A stretch of DNA of 64,000 bases from Flagellimonas amoyensis (GTDB lineage: Bacteria; Bacteroidota; Bacteroidia; Flavobacteriales; Flavobacteriaceae), in contig NZ_QBUK01000003.1 in assembly GCF_003058265.1 (NCBI RefSeq), forward strand, positions 124,001-188,000. The letters are read 5' to 3'. The notes below the pieces were generated by a model that saw only the letters and a list, made by a program, of their open reading frames with translations, had not been told where the DNA came from and ran no database searches. Below are positions 18,390-27,527 of the stretch, in pieces. The position numbers were made by a program, and so were the translations under genes. Within the stretch, counting starts at the first letter, position 1. Every line of letters starts with the position of its first letter.

Positions 18390-18429
18390 CCTAGCTAATC
18401 AATCAAACTAACGAACAAGATCTTTGATG

Positions 18430-18453
18430 ACCGGGACCCGATCGGGTCCCGGT
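18430..18453. terminator. Perfect 24-bp palindromic hairpin after susD
   Basis: ACCGGGACCC and its exact complement flank GATC, 29 bp past the susD stop. The stem is very GC-rich compared with its surroundings. A T-rich tract follows on the + side only, so on the susD strand it is better seen as a 3'-end stabiliser or attenuator than as a classical terminator. Confidence 0.6.
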
Positions 18454-18481
18454 TTCTTCAGTTATTGTAAAATGGCCATTA

Positions 18482-19903
18482 TCAGTTGACGTCCCAAAAC
18501 AATTTTGTGGTCATAAGGTCACCGCCTACGGAAGATGCAGCACTATCGTAGTTGGCCTGATTCAAGGTCTGTTCAGAAATTGGATAGGTCAACCTTACGG
18601 GCACTGTTGGGATAAAGGATAGTGGTGGAGCCTCAAGAACGGGGTAGTCCAATCTTCTGTACTCTGTCCAGGCCTCCAATCCTTGGTTGAACAAGGCCAC
18701 CCATTTTTGCATGCCTATTTTCTCCTCCCAGGTCCCAGGGGCCGTTGCATAGTCCACATCGGGGTGGGCCAAGTAGGCATCGGCACTATCGGCAAGACCA
18801 TAATAGTCAAAAGAGGCACGAATGGCTTCAGTGTAGTGACCGGCTGCATCGGTGACCCCACCTATGCTTCGTTCTGCCGCTTCAGCCAATAGGAATTCCA
18901 CGGTGGAATAATCCATGAATATTACCGGTGTTGTGGGCTGATAGAACAAGGTGCCGAAACGGGAATAATCAAAATAGGTTACGGCAAGGCCTGAAGGAGA
19001 TCCCAAATATACCCCATCGGTTCCATCCACTTCTTGAAAGAATACGGCCCTTCTAGGATCTTCCAGAGCGTTCATATAATCCACAAAAGGTGCACATCCT
19101 ACAAAGTCCCTACGGTTTCCAACAGCAAGGTCGGTCCATAGTTCTGCCGTGTTGGGCTGGGATTCCAAATGCTCCACTTCTGCCACATCGGCATTGGAAG
19201 AGAAGACATTGGGAAGGGCAGCTGTAATGGCTTGGGTTCCCAATGTGGCATCGGCATCAATGACCCTCATTCCCATTTGGAACAAAAGCGAGCTTCCGAA
19301 CTTCTTCCAGCCGGTTACATCACCATTGTACAGAATGTCCTGGCTCCATGAACCCTGACCTTCATCCAAAGCGTTGATAGCAGCCGTCAAGCGTGAAATA
19401 AGATCTTCATAGATCACTTCGTCCGCATCGTAAGCAGGGGAGATGTTATCATAGTCCAATGCTTGGGAATAGGGGATGTCGCCAAAGGATTCAACAAGTT
19501 TGGCATAGGTGAAAACCGTCATGATCTCAATGATGGCCAACTGGTTGGCCGCCACTGTGGCATTGGTTGGGGGAGTGGCCTCGATGACCTGGGCACTTTG
19601 GTCCAAGTTGATCAAGACACCCAAGTAAACATTGTCCCATGTAAAATTGGAATAGTAGGTGGTCCCTTCGTTATAGGTGACCGATGATATCTGTTGAACC
19701 AGCAACCTTGTGGTGTTGAACGGGTTGCCGTTTGCACCATAGGTAATGCCGCTCAATAGGTCCGACATGTTTTTTACGGCATTGTTGAAGAAGTTTTCCG
19801 CAGGAGCTTCGGTGGCGTTCTTTACATCCACGTTCATATCCTCCAAATCTCCAGAGCACGAAAAAAACAGGGCTATTAGAAATATGACAATATAGTTTTT
19901 CAT
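18482..19903 (-). CDS. SusD/RagB-family lipoprotein (SusD-like 2 group)
   Basis: A 473-residue lipoprotein with lipobox FFSC (Cys16). The sequence has features of the SusD-like 2 group: AIIEIMTVFTYAKLVESFGDIPYSQAL, repeated helices, EFLLAEAAERS and a C-terminal LFWDVN. It binds substrate over the SusC pore. It lies 18 bp after SusC on the same strand. Its sequence is well separated from the SusD of locus A, so the two pairs probably recognise different ligands. Confidence 0.94.
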   Translation of the reverse strand: MKNYIVIFLIALFFSCSGDLEDMNVDVKNATEAPAENFFNNAVKNMSDLLSGITYGANGNPFNTTRLLVQQISSVTYNEGTTYYSNFTWDNVYLGVLINLDQSAQVIEATPPTNATVAANQLAIIEIMTVFTYAKLVESFGDIPYSQALDYDNISPAYDADEVIYEDLISRLTAAINALDEGQGSWSQDILYNGDVTGWKKFGSSLLFQMGMRVIDADATLGTQAITAALPNVFSSNADVAEVEHLESQPNTAELWTDLAVGNRRDFVGCAPFVDYMNALEDPRRAVFFQEVDGTDGVYLGSPSGLAVTYFDYSRFGTLFYQPTTPVIFMDYSTVEFLLAEAAERSIGGVTDAAGHYTEAIRASFDYYGLADSADAYLAHPDVDYATAPGTWEEKIGMQKWVALFNQGLEAWTEYRRLDYPVLEAPPLSFIPTVPVRLTYPISEQTLNQANYDSAASSVGGDLMTTKLFWDVN

Positions 19904-19921
19904 AATTTATTTTTTTCTGGT

Positions 19922-22900
19922 TTAGAATTGAACTTGAAGGTTAAAACCGAGATTTTTGACCGTCGGAAGCACACCATTCTGTGAACCTTGAAGGTTTCCT
20001 GAGCTCAAGCCAGCTTCTGGATCGGCATAGGGAAGGTTCTTGTGGATGATCCACAGGTTGGAACCTACCAATCCCAATTTAAGCGATTGGATGCTGAGCT
20101 TTTCCATGAATGCCATTTTGGGGAAACTGTAGTTGAGTGCAACTTCCCTTAGCTTCACGTAAGAGGCATCATAGATGAAATAAGCCTGCGGAGCCCTTGT
20201 GCTACCGGTTGCGTTCTGGTAGTGGTCCATTGCGGTCCTTACCGTGTTCGTGGAACCATCCGGGGCCACCCCTGGGAGAATGATACCTCCACCATCTGCC
20301 AACGAGTTTCTTATGGGATTGCCCAAATCGTTGAGTCCAACGGACCATGCATATAGACCAGACCTGTTTCCAGTGGATATGTCATTTGAGAATACGTCAC
20401 CTCCTTTTTGGATATCGATCAAAAAGCTCAGGTCAAAGCCTTTATACTTGAACGAGTTGGTGATACCTGCAGTCCAGTCTGGGGTAATATTACCGATGAC
20501 GTTGTTAGAGGTAGAGGTACGCTCATAGGCACCTGTGGTCTGGTTGATTACGGGTTTTCCATCAAGATAGATATAATCCGTACCCATTATGGTCCCGTAG
20601 GGTTGTCCCACTGTTGCGTTGATGGATACCCCACTTACGCTTCCCAATTGTAGGTTGGTCCCGCCTTGGAAAAGGGAAAGTACCTCACTTTGGTTTTTGG
20701 CCCAGTTCACGTTGGCCCTCCATTGAAAGTCACCGGTGGGGATGATAGCCCCGTCCAATGCAATTTCGATTCCTTTGTTCTCCACTTCACCCGCATTGAC
20801 GAATTTTGAGGAATATCCCGTGGCCGTGGAAATGGCAACAGGGATGATCTGATCTTTGGAATTGGTCTTGTACAACGAAAGATCCATTCCTATACGACTG
20901 TTCAGGAATCTCATTTCCAGACCGGCTTCCACACTGACCGTGGTTTCGGGCAACAATGCTGAATTGTTCTTGGTGGCATTGGTACCGTACAAAGGCACTG
21001 CGCCAAAAGGAGTGGGTTTGTTGAGTACATCCACCAAACTGTTCGCAGGAGCGGAACTTCCCACTTCTGCATAGTTTAGGCGAAGTTTACCAAAGCTCAA
21101 CCAGCTTTTTTCGATCAAGTTGGAAAAAACAAAACTTGAAGAAATGGATGGGTAGAAATAGGTACTGTTCTCTGAAGGCAATGTTGAGGAGTGGTCGAAC
21201 CTTCCGGTGAGATCCACATAGATCAAGTTGTCATATCCGAAAGAAGCCAGACCATAAAAACCGTCCACACCCACTTTTTCAACACTTTCCACAGGGGCGG
21301 GAGGAAGGTTCAATGAATTGGAAAGGGAATAAAGCCCGGCCAATACCAATCCACCGTTGGTCTCGGCATAGATGGAGCTTAAATCTGTTCTCCTGATGTT
21401 GGTACCCAGCACTCCGCTGATATTCAATTTATCGGTCACATATTTGTTGAAGTTCAACATCAGGTCATAGTTTTCCTCGCTAAAGTTGACGTTTCTTCGG
21501 GAATATCGTCCAACAGCTCCGGCCGTGCCTTTGTTGTTCCTTTCTTCTTGGATGAAGGAGTAGGTGTCCAAGGAGACCCTTCCTTCGATGTTCAACCAAT
21601 CGGTGAACTTGTATTTTACGGAGACATTTCCAAAAACCCTGCTACGGGAATCGTTCTGGTAGTTTTCATACACGACCCAATAAGGGTTGTCAATGGTACC
21701 TCCCATAAAAGGATCTACGTTCAAACCTGTGTTGAAATAGGCATCCTTCAATTCGTCGATCCCTACGTTCATGGCCCAATATTTTCTCATGGATGAGATC
21801 ACGTTCTGTGCATTGGCACCTGTCTCGTTACCGGTACGGTTCCTTCCCAATGCATCCGTCAAGACGTAATTGGCGCTACCGCTTACAGATAGTTTGTCGG
21901 TAACATCAAAAGAGGTGTTGATGGAAATGTTGTCCCTGTTCAAATTACTGTTGGGCATGATGCCCTCTTGGCTGAAACGGGTATAGGCAATCCTGTAGGT
22001 GGCCTTTTCCCCACCTCCGGCAACGGCAATGCTATTGGTCGTTGTTATTGGGGTCTCAAAGAAATCGATCAGCTTGCTATTGGGGGCTTCCCAAGGAGTG
22101 GGCTGTAAATAATAGGGAGAACCTTCATAAAAGGAATCCCATTGGTAGACCAACAAATTTGAATCGAAAGGGGCTCCGTACGATCCATAGGCAGTTGCGG
22201 GAGTTACCAAATCAAGCTCGCCATCGCCGTTGGCATCTCTATCCACAAAATAGCTATCTCCACCACTGCCATAAATGGCCCCGTAACCTGTACCGTATTC
22301 GTATTGGAAATCAGGCCAAGTAGATTTGTCTATCCAACCCGAAGTAATACTGGAGTTGATGGTGATTGTGGGCTTTTGTTTTGCCCCGGCACCAGATTTT
22401 GTAGTGATGATCACGGCTCCATTTGTTGCCCTAGATCCATAAAGTGCTGTTGCGGCAGCGCCTTTCAGTACGTTGATGGATTTAATGTCGTTAGGGTTGA
22501 TGTCAGAAGCCATGTTGCCATAGTCAAAACCTCCGGAACCGCTTTGTTGGGATGATGTATTGAAGTTGGAATTGCTCACGGGTACACCATCGACCACAAA
22601 AAGCGCTTGGTTGTTCCCGGTCAAGGATGTACTACCCCTGATGACCACGTTGGTGGAACCACCCATGTTGGTGTTCCTTTTGATCTGCACCCCGGCAATT
22701 TTACCGGAAAGTGAGTTGACCACGTTATCGGTCGGGGTTCTGTTCACCTCTTCGCCATCAAGTTCCTGGGTGGCATATCCAAGGGATTTTTTCTCCCTGG
22801 AAATACCTAGGGCGGTGACCACTACTTCATCCAATTGGGAGGAGTTTTCTTCCAGTGTTATGGTCATTGGTGAAGTACCGGTTACTTGGACTTCGGCCGT

Positions 22901-23482
22901 TTTAAAACCGATGTAGGAAACAACGAGAATGGCACCAACTTCGGCCTCAACGGTAAAATTTCCGTCAAAATCTGTTTGTGTTCCTTCTGTGGTTCCCTTT
23001 ACCATAATGTTCGCGCCCAAAAGAGGCATGCCTGCATTGTCCACTACACTTCCCGTCACCGTGCTCTGCAAAACAGGGGTTGGGGCAGGTTCCACCGCAG
23101 CTCCCTGATCAGGGCGGTAATTGGGGGATTTCATCAAAATGATCTGACGTCCCCGAACTTTATATACGACGGGCATGCTCTTGAACAAAAGGGTAAGGAC
23201 CTCGTCAAGATTTTGGTTGCTCGTCCGTAATGTGACTTTCTTTTGTAGGGGGATTTGGTTGTATTCGTACATGAAACGATACTCCGAGATGGATTCAATT
23301 TCTCCCAGGGCCCTTTCAAGGGTAACTCCTTCCAGCTCAAGGGATAGCTTGTCCCCTTGGGAACCAGGTCCTGCTTGAAGCTGGAAAATTGAAGCGATAA
23401 TCAGAAAAATGGTCAGTTTGGTTGGTAAACCATTCTTCAAGAATCCCTTCAGAAAAAGAAATCTAGATGGTTTTTTTTTCAT
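19922..23482 (-). CDS. SusC/RagA-family TonB-dependent transporter with STN domain
   Basis: A 1186-residue transporter. After a signal-like N terminus (TKLTIFLIIASIFQLQAG) comes an STN domain (about 45-115, LSLELEGVTLERALGEI), then a CarboxypepD_reg domain (about 138-215), the EVVVTALGI TonB-box region, the plug (SLSGKIAGVQI, VVIRGSTSLTGNNQALFVVDG) and the barrel ending in VQF. The STN domain is the part that contacts FecR anti-sigma proteins, and fecR lies directly upstream. Substrate-induced sigma signalling is therefore expected. The downstream carboxypeptidases suggest peptide uptake. Confidence 0.96.
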   Translation of the reverse strand: MKKKPSRFLFLKGFLKNGLPTKLTIFLIIASIFQLQAGPGSQGDKLSLELEGVTLERALGEIESISEYRFMYEYNQIPLQKKVTLRTSNQNLDEVLTLLFKSMPVVYKVRGRQIILMKSPNYRPDQGAAVEPAPTPVLQSTVTGSVVDNAGMPLLGANIMVKGTTEGTQTDFDGNFTVEAEVGAILVVSYIGFKTAEVQVTGTSPMTITLEENSSQLDEVVVTALGISREKKSLGYATQELDGEEVNRTPTDNVVNSLSGKIAGVQIKRNTNMGGSTNVVIRGSTSLTGNNQALFVVDGVPVSNSNFNTSSQQSGSGGFDYGNMASDINPNDIKSINVLKGAAATALYGSRATNGAVIITTKSGAGAKQKPTITINSSITSGWIDKSTWPDFQYEYGTGYGAIYGSGGDSYFVDRDANGDGELDLVTPATAYGSYGAPFDSNLLVYQWDSFYEGSPYYLQPTPWEAPNSKLIDFFETPITTTNSIAVAGGGEKATYRIAYTRFSQEGIMPNSNLNRDNISINTSFDVTDKLSVSGSANYVLTDALGRNRTGNETGANAQNVISSMRKYWAMNVGIDELKDAYFNTGLNVDPFMGGTIDNPYWVVYENYQNDSRSRVFGNVSVKYKFTDWLNIEGRVSLDTYSFIQEERNNKGTAGAVGRYSRRNVNFSEENYDLMLNFNKYVTDKLNISGVLGTNIRRTDLSSIYAETNGGLVLAGLYSLSNSLNLPPAPVESVEKVGVDGFYGLASFGYDNLIYVDLTGRFDHSSTLPSENSTYFYPSISSSFVFSNLIEKSWLSFGKLRLNYAEVGSSAPANSLVDVLNKPTPFGAVPLYGTNATKNNSALLPETTVSVEAGLEMRFLNSRIGMDLSLYKTNSKDQIIPVAISTATGYSSKFVNAGEVENKGIEIALDGAIIPTGDFQWRANVNWAKNQSEVLSLFQGGTNLQLGSVSGVSINATVGQPYGTIMGTDYIYLDGKPVINQTTGAYERTSTSNNVIGNITPDWTAGITNSFKYKGFDLSFLIDIQKGGDVFSNDISTGNRSGLYAWSVGLNDLGNPIRNSLADGGGIILPGVAPDGSTNTVRTAMDHYQNATGSTRAPQAYFIYDASYVKLREVALNYSFPKMAFMEKLSIQSLKLGLVGSNLWIIHKNLPYADPEAGLSSGNLQGSQNGVLPTVKNLGFNLQVQF

Positions 23483-23537
23483 AATTTTGAGTGATTTAAA
23501 TTAGTTTGAATCGTTATTTATTACACAGTTTGAGAGA

Positions 23538-23557
23538 GGGAATGGGCCAACATTCCC
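23538..23557. terminator. Hairpin between fecR and susC
   Basis: GGGAATG and CATTCCC flank a 6-nt loop, with a T run on the + side. In the susC direction it lies in the 5' leader, where it may separate the low-level regulator transcript from the abundant susCD transcript. Confidence 0.45.
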
Positions 23558-23629
23558 TTTTTTTGTGTATTTTTTTAAAATACTATGTCATAGGCAAGAG
23601 GTTTTTTCAGTGTTCATATTTATTTAGGT

Positions 23630-24775
23630 TCAGTTGATTACGATCTCTTTGATTTGGTTGGCATTGTTGTTTTTGATCTCATATTTAAATGGGGCAATGA
23701 TGTTCAGTGCCTCCAATACCTCCTCGATGTTTTCCACCTTTCTGTTGTAGCGTGCATTGAATGCCCTTCCTTCCAATCCGTTGTTATTGTTGTTGATGCT
23801 CACATTATAGACCCTTTCCAATTTAGTCAAGAGCTCTGAAAAAGGCGTGTCCCGGAACACGATTTCCCCGTTGAGCCAACTGGTATAGAGCAGGGTATCC
23901 ACCTCTTCCACGCTCATGCTTGCCTGTGTTTTGCTCCAAGACCCCTTATTGCCGGGCTGTAGCAATACCTTGTTTTCTGGGTCGGAAGCATGGGAGAGGC
24001 TCACGGAACCTTCCACCAGAACAGTGTTGATGGTGCTCTGCTCTTCGTAGGCGGTCACATTGAACTCTGTTCCCAATACTTGGACGGCCACTTCTTCGGA
24101 ATTGACGATGAAGGGATGATTTTTGTCCTTGGATACCTTAAAATAGGCCTCACCGTTCATGGTCACTTCCCTGTTGCCCTTACTAGGGAACTTTACGGGA
24201 TATTTGATATGTGTGCCGGAATTCAATTGTATTTCCGTGCCATCGGACAGTACAAGGGTGAACACTTTGCCATAGGGCACATGGAGTTCGTTGAACACGG
24301 GACTGTCTGCCTTGCCGGCTTCATAAGTGAGGGTGTTCCCTTCCTGAACGGCCACTACTTCGCCCGAGGCCAGTACAATGGACTGCTTTTTGCCCTCCAT
24401 TATGGTTTTTACGGCATCTCCGGTATTGAGGGTGATGGTATTCTCTAAAACAGCTTGTTCATTGGGATATAAGGTCAATTTAAGGGCGATTCCCAAGGAA
24501 ACCACTCCTATAAATATAGCTGCATATTTAAGGAGGGTAGGCATGGACAGTTTTCTTACTTTTTTGCCGGGTAGTCGTTTCTGTACATTGGCCCACTCTT
24601 GCTCCACATCCAATGTTTCCATAAACTCGAGGGCTTCATCGACCAGACCCTCTTCCAAAATTTTATCCAACACCTCTTTATCGGCTTCAGAAAGGCCCAT
24701 ATCGGGGACATTGCCCGTATTTTCTGACGTTTTCAGTGTTTGTAAGTACTTCTGCAGTTGCTCCTTTTTGGACAT
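23630..24775 (-). CDS. FecR-family anti-sigma factor
   Basis: A 381-residue inner-membrane anti-sigma regulator. A cytoplasmic N-terminal helical part (1-75) should bind the ECF sigma factor. One transmembrane helix follows at about 80-103 (LKYAAIFIGVVSLGIALKL), then the FecR domain at about 165-265 (LSDGTEIQLNSGTHIKYP, VLGTEFNVTAY) and a C-terminal DUF4974-type domain (DTPFSELLTKLERVYNV). It diverges from the sigma gene and precedes the STN-SusC gene, so the three form a trans-envelope signalling unit. Confidence 0.95.
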   Translation of the reverse strand: MSKKEQLQKYLQTLKTSENTGNVPDMGLSEADKEVLDKILEEGLVDEALEFMETLDVEQEWANVQKRLPGKKVRKLSMPTLLKYAAIFIGVVSLGIALKLTLYPNEQAVLENTITLNTGDAVKTIMEGKKQSIVLASGEVVAVQEGNTLTYEAGKADSPVFNELHVPYGKVFTLVLSDGTEIQLNSGTHIKYPVKFPSKGNREVTMNGEAYFKVSKDKNHPFIVNSEEVAVQVLGTEFNVTAYEEQSTINTVLVEGSVSLSHASDPENKVLLQPGNKGSWSKTQASMSVEEVDTLLYTSWLNGEIVFRDTPFSELLTKLERVYNVSINNNNNGLEGRAFNARYNRKVENIEEVLEALNIIAPFKYEIKNNNANQIKEIVIN

Positions 24776-24944
24776 GAAAATGGTTTTCTTTATTTATTAG
24801 TTGTCTTTTTTAATGAACAGGGTGACAGAAGAAACTTTTTTTTTGAAAACGTTAATTTTTGATGATCCGACCATTATTTGGCAAACATTAAATTTATATT
24901 TCCTTAACTTTAAGTCACCTAATAACCCCCAAACCCAGAAGCAT

Positions 24945-25463
24945 ATGACCAATAAGGTAGAGGAGTTATTTAAAGATAACTATGCTTTATTATGTCTGGT
25001 CTCTTTCTCCATAGTGAAGGATAGGGATGCTGCAAAGGATATTGTACAGGATTTCTTTGTTTCTATTTGGAACAAGAGGGATACCCTTAACATTACCACA
25101 TCCTTTGAGGCCTATGCTAGACGATCTGTTAAAAACTTGAGCCTGCTGTATCTTGAAAAGGAGAAAAAGGTAAAAAAGATCGGGCATGAACTCGATATGG
25201 TACGGGAAGATACCCAGCCGCTATTGGACAAGCCCAAGAAAAACAGCAAGCTCTACGATCTGCTGAACCAAATGCCTGACAAAAGAAAGGAAATCTTCAT
25301 CTCTTTTGTGGTACAGGGTAAGAGTTACTCCGAGATTGCAGAATCCAACGGGGTTTCCATCAATACGGTGAAGACCCAAATGAAAAGGGCCTATGCTTTT
25401 CTGAGGACCCACAAGAAACAGGATTTTGTATCCGTGATCCTGATCTCCAGTTCGTTTTTTTGA
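24945..25463 (+). CDS. ECF RNA polymerase sigma-70 factor
   Basis: A 172-residue ECF sigma factor. ATG 24945 (MTNKVEELFKD) is chosen; the frame is open back to 24801 but that stretch is AT-rich and not sigma-like. Region 2 contains DRDAAKDIVQDFFVSIW and region 4 LLNQMPDKRKEIF followed by SYSEIAESNGVSINTVKTQM, the DNA-binding helix-turn-helix. It diverges from fecR, unlike the more usual sigma-fecR tandem order. It should direct transcription of the susCD-peptidase genes when FecR releases it. Confidence 0.94.
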   Translation: MTNKVEELFKDNYALLCLVSFSIVKDRDAAKDIVQDFFVSIWNKRDTLNITTSFEAYARRSVKNLSLLYLEKEKKVKKIGHELDMVREDTQPLLDKPKKNSKLYDLLNQMPDKRKEIFISFVVQGKSYSEIAESNGVSINTVKTQMKRAYAFLRTHKKQDFVSVILISSSFF

Positions 25464-25551
25464 TTTTCCGTCTGTTAAAGGATTCTTATTTTGCTGCCGA
25501 CCCTCTCTTTGTTATATGGGGATTGATTAGTTTTGCCCCAAAATAGAATGT

Positions 25552-26493
25552 ATGCTGGTTTGGGCGCTTTTCATTGCTGCGATATTGGTTTTTTTGGCTT
25601 TGGACCTTGGTGTCTTTAATAGAAACGCACATATCATAAGCGTGAAGGAGGCTTCCATGTGGACGGCCATATGGATTACCATGTCCTTCATTTTTTCCGG
25701 GGTGGTCTACTGGTTGTATTCCAGCGGTAGTATCGAAAATGCCGACCAACTCACTCCCACAGGGGCCAGCATGAAGTTCATCACGGGCTACCTTATAGAA
25801 CTGTCCTTGAGCATAGACAACATTTTTGTCATTGCCATCATCTTTACTTCGTTCAACATTCCGCAGCGTTATCAGCACAGGGTATTGTTCTGGGGCATCC
25901 TTGGGGCCATCATATTCAGGGCGTTGATGATCTTTTTTGGTATCGCCATCATCAAGAAGTTCAGTTTTGCCACCTATCTCTTCGGGGCCTTTTTATTGAT
26001 CACCGCCTTTCGGATGCTTTTTTCCAAGGAAGAAGCATTCAACCCCAAAAAGTCCTTTATCTATAGGAACCTCAGAAAAGTGATGCCGATAACCTCCCAT
26101 ATGCAGGGGCAAAAATTCTTTGTGAAACTAAAGCATATCACTGCGGCAACCCCCTTGTTCATGGCGTTGGTGGTGATAGAGTTTACAGATATCCTATTTG
26201 CACTGGACAGCGTACCGGCCATATTGGCCATTACCTCCGATCCTTTTTTGGTGTTCAGTTCCAACATCTTTGCCATCTTGGGGCTCCGTTCCATGTATTT
26301 CTTCTTGGCCCATATGATCAACAGGTTCAGCTACCTCAAGTACAGTTTGGTGGCCATCCTTATTTTTGTTGGTATCAAGCTCATCTTGGCACACCATTAC
26401 ACCTTCCCGGAATGGCTTTCCCTTGGGTTCATTGCTGTGGCCTTGTTATTGGGAGTGGTGGTCTCTTTGAGCAGGGATTCCTCCAAAGAGTGA
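25552..26493 (+). CDS. TerC/Alx-family integral membrane protein
   Basis: A 313-residue polytopic protein with about eight to nine transmembrane helices. Diagnostic acidic motifs in membranes are LALDLGVFNR near the start, ELSLSIDNIFV, and EFTDILFALDSVPAIL. TerC/Alx proteins are linked to manganese export and loading of exported metalloproteins, and to tellurite phenotypes. The start at 25552 gives the standard N terminus. No yybP-ykoY riboswitch is visible in the 88 bp upstream. It stands alone, 88 bp after the sigma gene. Confidence 0.94.
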   Translation: MLVWALFIAAILVFLALDLGVFNRNAHIISVKEASMWTAIWITMSFIFSGVVYWLYSSGSIENADQLTPTGASMKFITGYLIELSLSIDNIFVIAIIFTSFNIPQRYQHRVLFWGILGAIIFRALMIFFGIAIIKKFSFATYLFGAFLLITAFRMLFSKEEAFNPKKSFIYRNLRKVMPITSHMQGQKFFVKLKHITAATPLFMALVVIEFTDILFALDSVPAILAITSDPFLVFSSNIFAILGLRSMYFFLAHMINRFSYLKYSLVAILIFVGIKLILAHHYTFPEWLSLGFIAVALLLGVVVSLSRDSSKE

Positions 26494-26599
26494 GCCAAGT
26501 GGAGCGCCAATGACAGGAAAAGCTCCGTTCGTATGTTCCTTTTGCCTAACTTTCAGCGACCAACCAACGCTTTTTTGTTGGATCAAATACTATATAGGT

Positions 26600-27100
26600 A
26601 TGGAGTTGATGGACTTTCTTACAGGCATAGGTGGCTTTTTGATCGCAGCGATCACCATCTACCTCACCGTTCGGCATTTTATGACCTCAAAGACCATTTC
26701 TTACATTGAACGGATGAACACTGGTGAAATGGCACAGATCAGGGCCGAAATAGACCATTGGATGTCCTCTGACAAAACCGATGCGGAAAAATGTGAAATT
26801 GCCGAGAGGGACAAGCAACTTTCTGCCAAGTTGATGATGTGGATCAATATTTTTACGGAGATCGGGATTTCATACAAGCAACGCATCATCCGAAGAAAAC
26901 TGACCCGTGAACTTTTCTATCCCATGGTGCCCAACTACTGGCGGGACCTATTGTTCTATATCAACCACAAGAGGGGCAAGGGCAACGCCATTGGCTACTA
27001 TTTTGAGTATCTGGCCCATGAGGTCCGAAAGATGGAGGGCAAGAACAAGTCTAACCTTTTTAAAAGGTATGCCTACATGAAAGAGAAGGATGGACAGTGA
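26600..27100 (+). CDS. Hypothetical membrane-anchored protein
   Basis: 166 residues from ATG 26600. The frame extends back to 26510 but those codons lack coding character. One N-terminal transmembrane helix (FLTGIGGFLIAAITIYLTV) is followed by a charged helical region and a basic C terminus (YKQRIIRRKLTREL, WRDLLFYINHKRG). I do not recognise a family. The layout is a membrane anchor with a cytoplasmic helical domain. It lies 106 bp after terC. Confidence 0.75.
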   Translation: MELMDFLTGIGGFLIAAITIYLTVRHFMTSKTISYIERMNTGEMAQIRAEIDHWMSSDKTDAEKCEIAERDKQLSAKLMMWINIFTEIGISYKQRIIRRKLTRELFYPMVPNYWRDLLFYINHKRGKGNAIGYYFEYLAHEVRKMEGKNKSNLFKRYAYMKEKDGQ

Positions 27101-27139
27101 TCTGGTTGATTTACAATACGTTAATTTAATGTAAGGGAA

Positions 27140-27173
27140 TTGTAAATTTATTTCCACAATAGCACTATTTTTG
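27140..27173 (+). promoter_or_regulatory. Bacteroidota-type promoter (TTG / TATTTTTG)
   Basis: TATTTTTG (27166-27173) matches the -7 consensus TAnnTTTG exactly, with TTG at 27140-27142, 23 bp upstream. It precedes the small gene starting near 27188. Confidence 0.5.
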
Positions 27174-27187
27174 CTTAAAAAGCAAGC

Positions 27188-27499
27188 TTGGAAATTCACT
27201 GGAAATCTTTTGGCAAGAACCCCGTACAGCGGATACATCTGGAATATGCCGTTCAGTTGCAGGTGAGGATGGCCCTCATCAAAGAGGCCGAGCATTTGAT
27301 GGACTATCTTTCTTTGGTCATTGTTGAGGTATGTGCGGACAAAGGGACCGTGACCATTGGCACGGAGACGCCAGAACCTTTATATTCCATGCTGCAAAGA
27401 AATTTTGACCCCTCCCATTCTTTGGTGAAGGACCATGCTACGATCAAAAACGCAGCACTTGAAGATTTCTTCCGGCCTACGGAAGCTCTTTCGGCCTAG
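27188..27499 (+). CDS. Small hypothetical protein, start uncertain
   Basis: A 103-residue frame starting with TTG 27188; an in-frame stop lies at 27176-27178, so no longer form exists. ATG 27269 would give 76 residues. Codon use looks coding (many GAG, GTC, ACC, TTG codons) and it fills a gap between annotated genes. The sequence is soluble, with helices at 28-45 and a beta hairpin around VTIGTETPEPLY. A promoter-like box ends 14 bp before the TTG. No family recognised. Confidence 0.5.
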   Translation: MEIHWKSFGKNPVQRIHLEYAVQLQVRMALIKEAEHLMDYLSLVIVEVCADKGTVTIGTETPEPLYSMLQRNFDPSHSLVKDHATIKNAALEDFFRPTEALSA

Positions 27500-27527
27500 T
27501 CAATTGTTGTCCTAACCCGTTCCCGTT

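Noticed and set aside
25464..25551. Manganese (yybP-ykoY) riboswitch before terC
   Set aside because: The 88-bp leader lacks the paired conserved loops expected of this riboswitch and is nearly too short.
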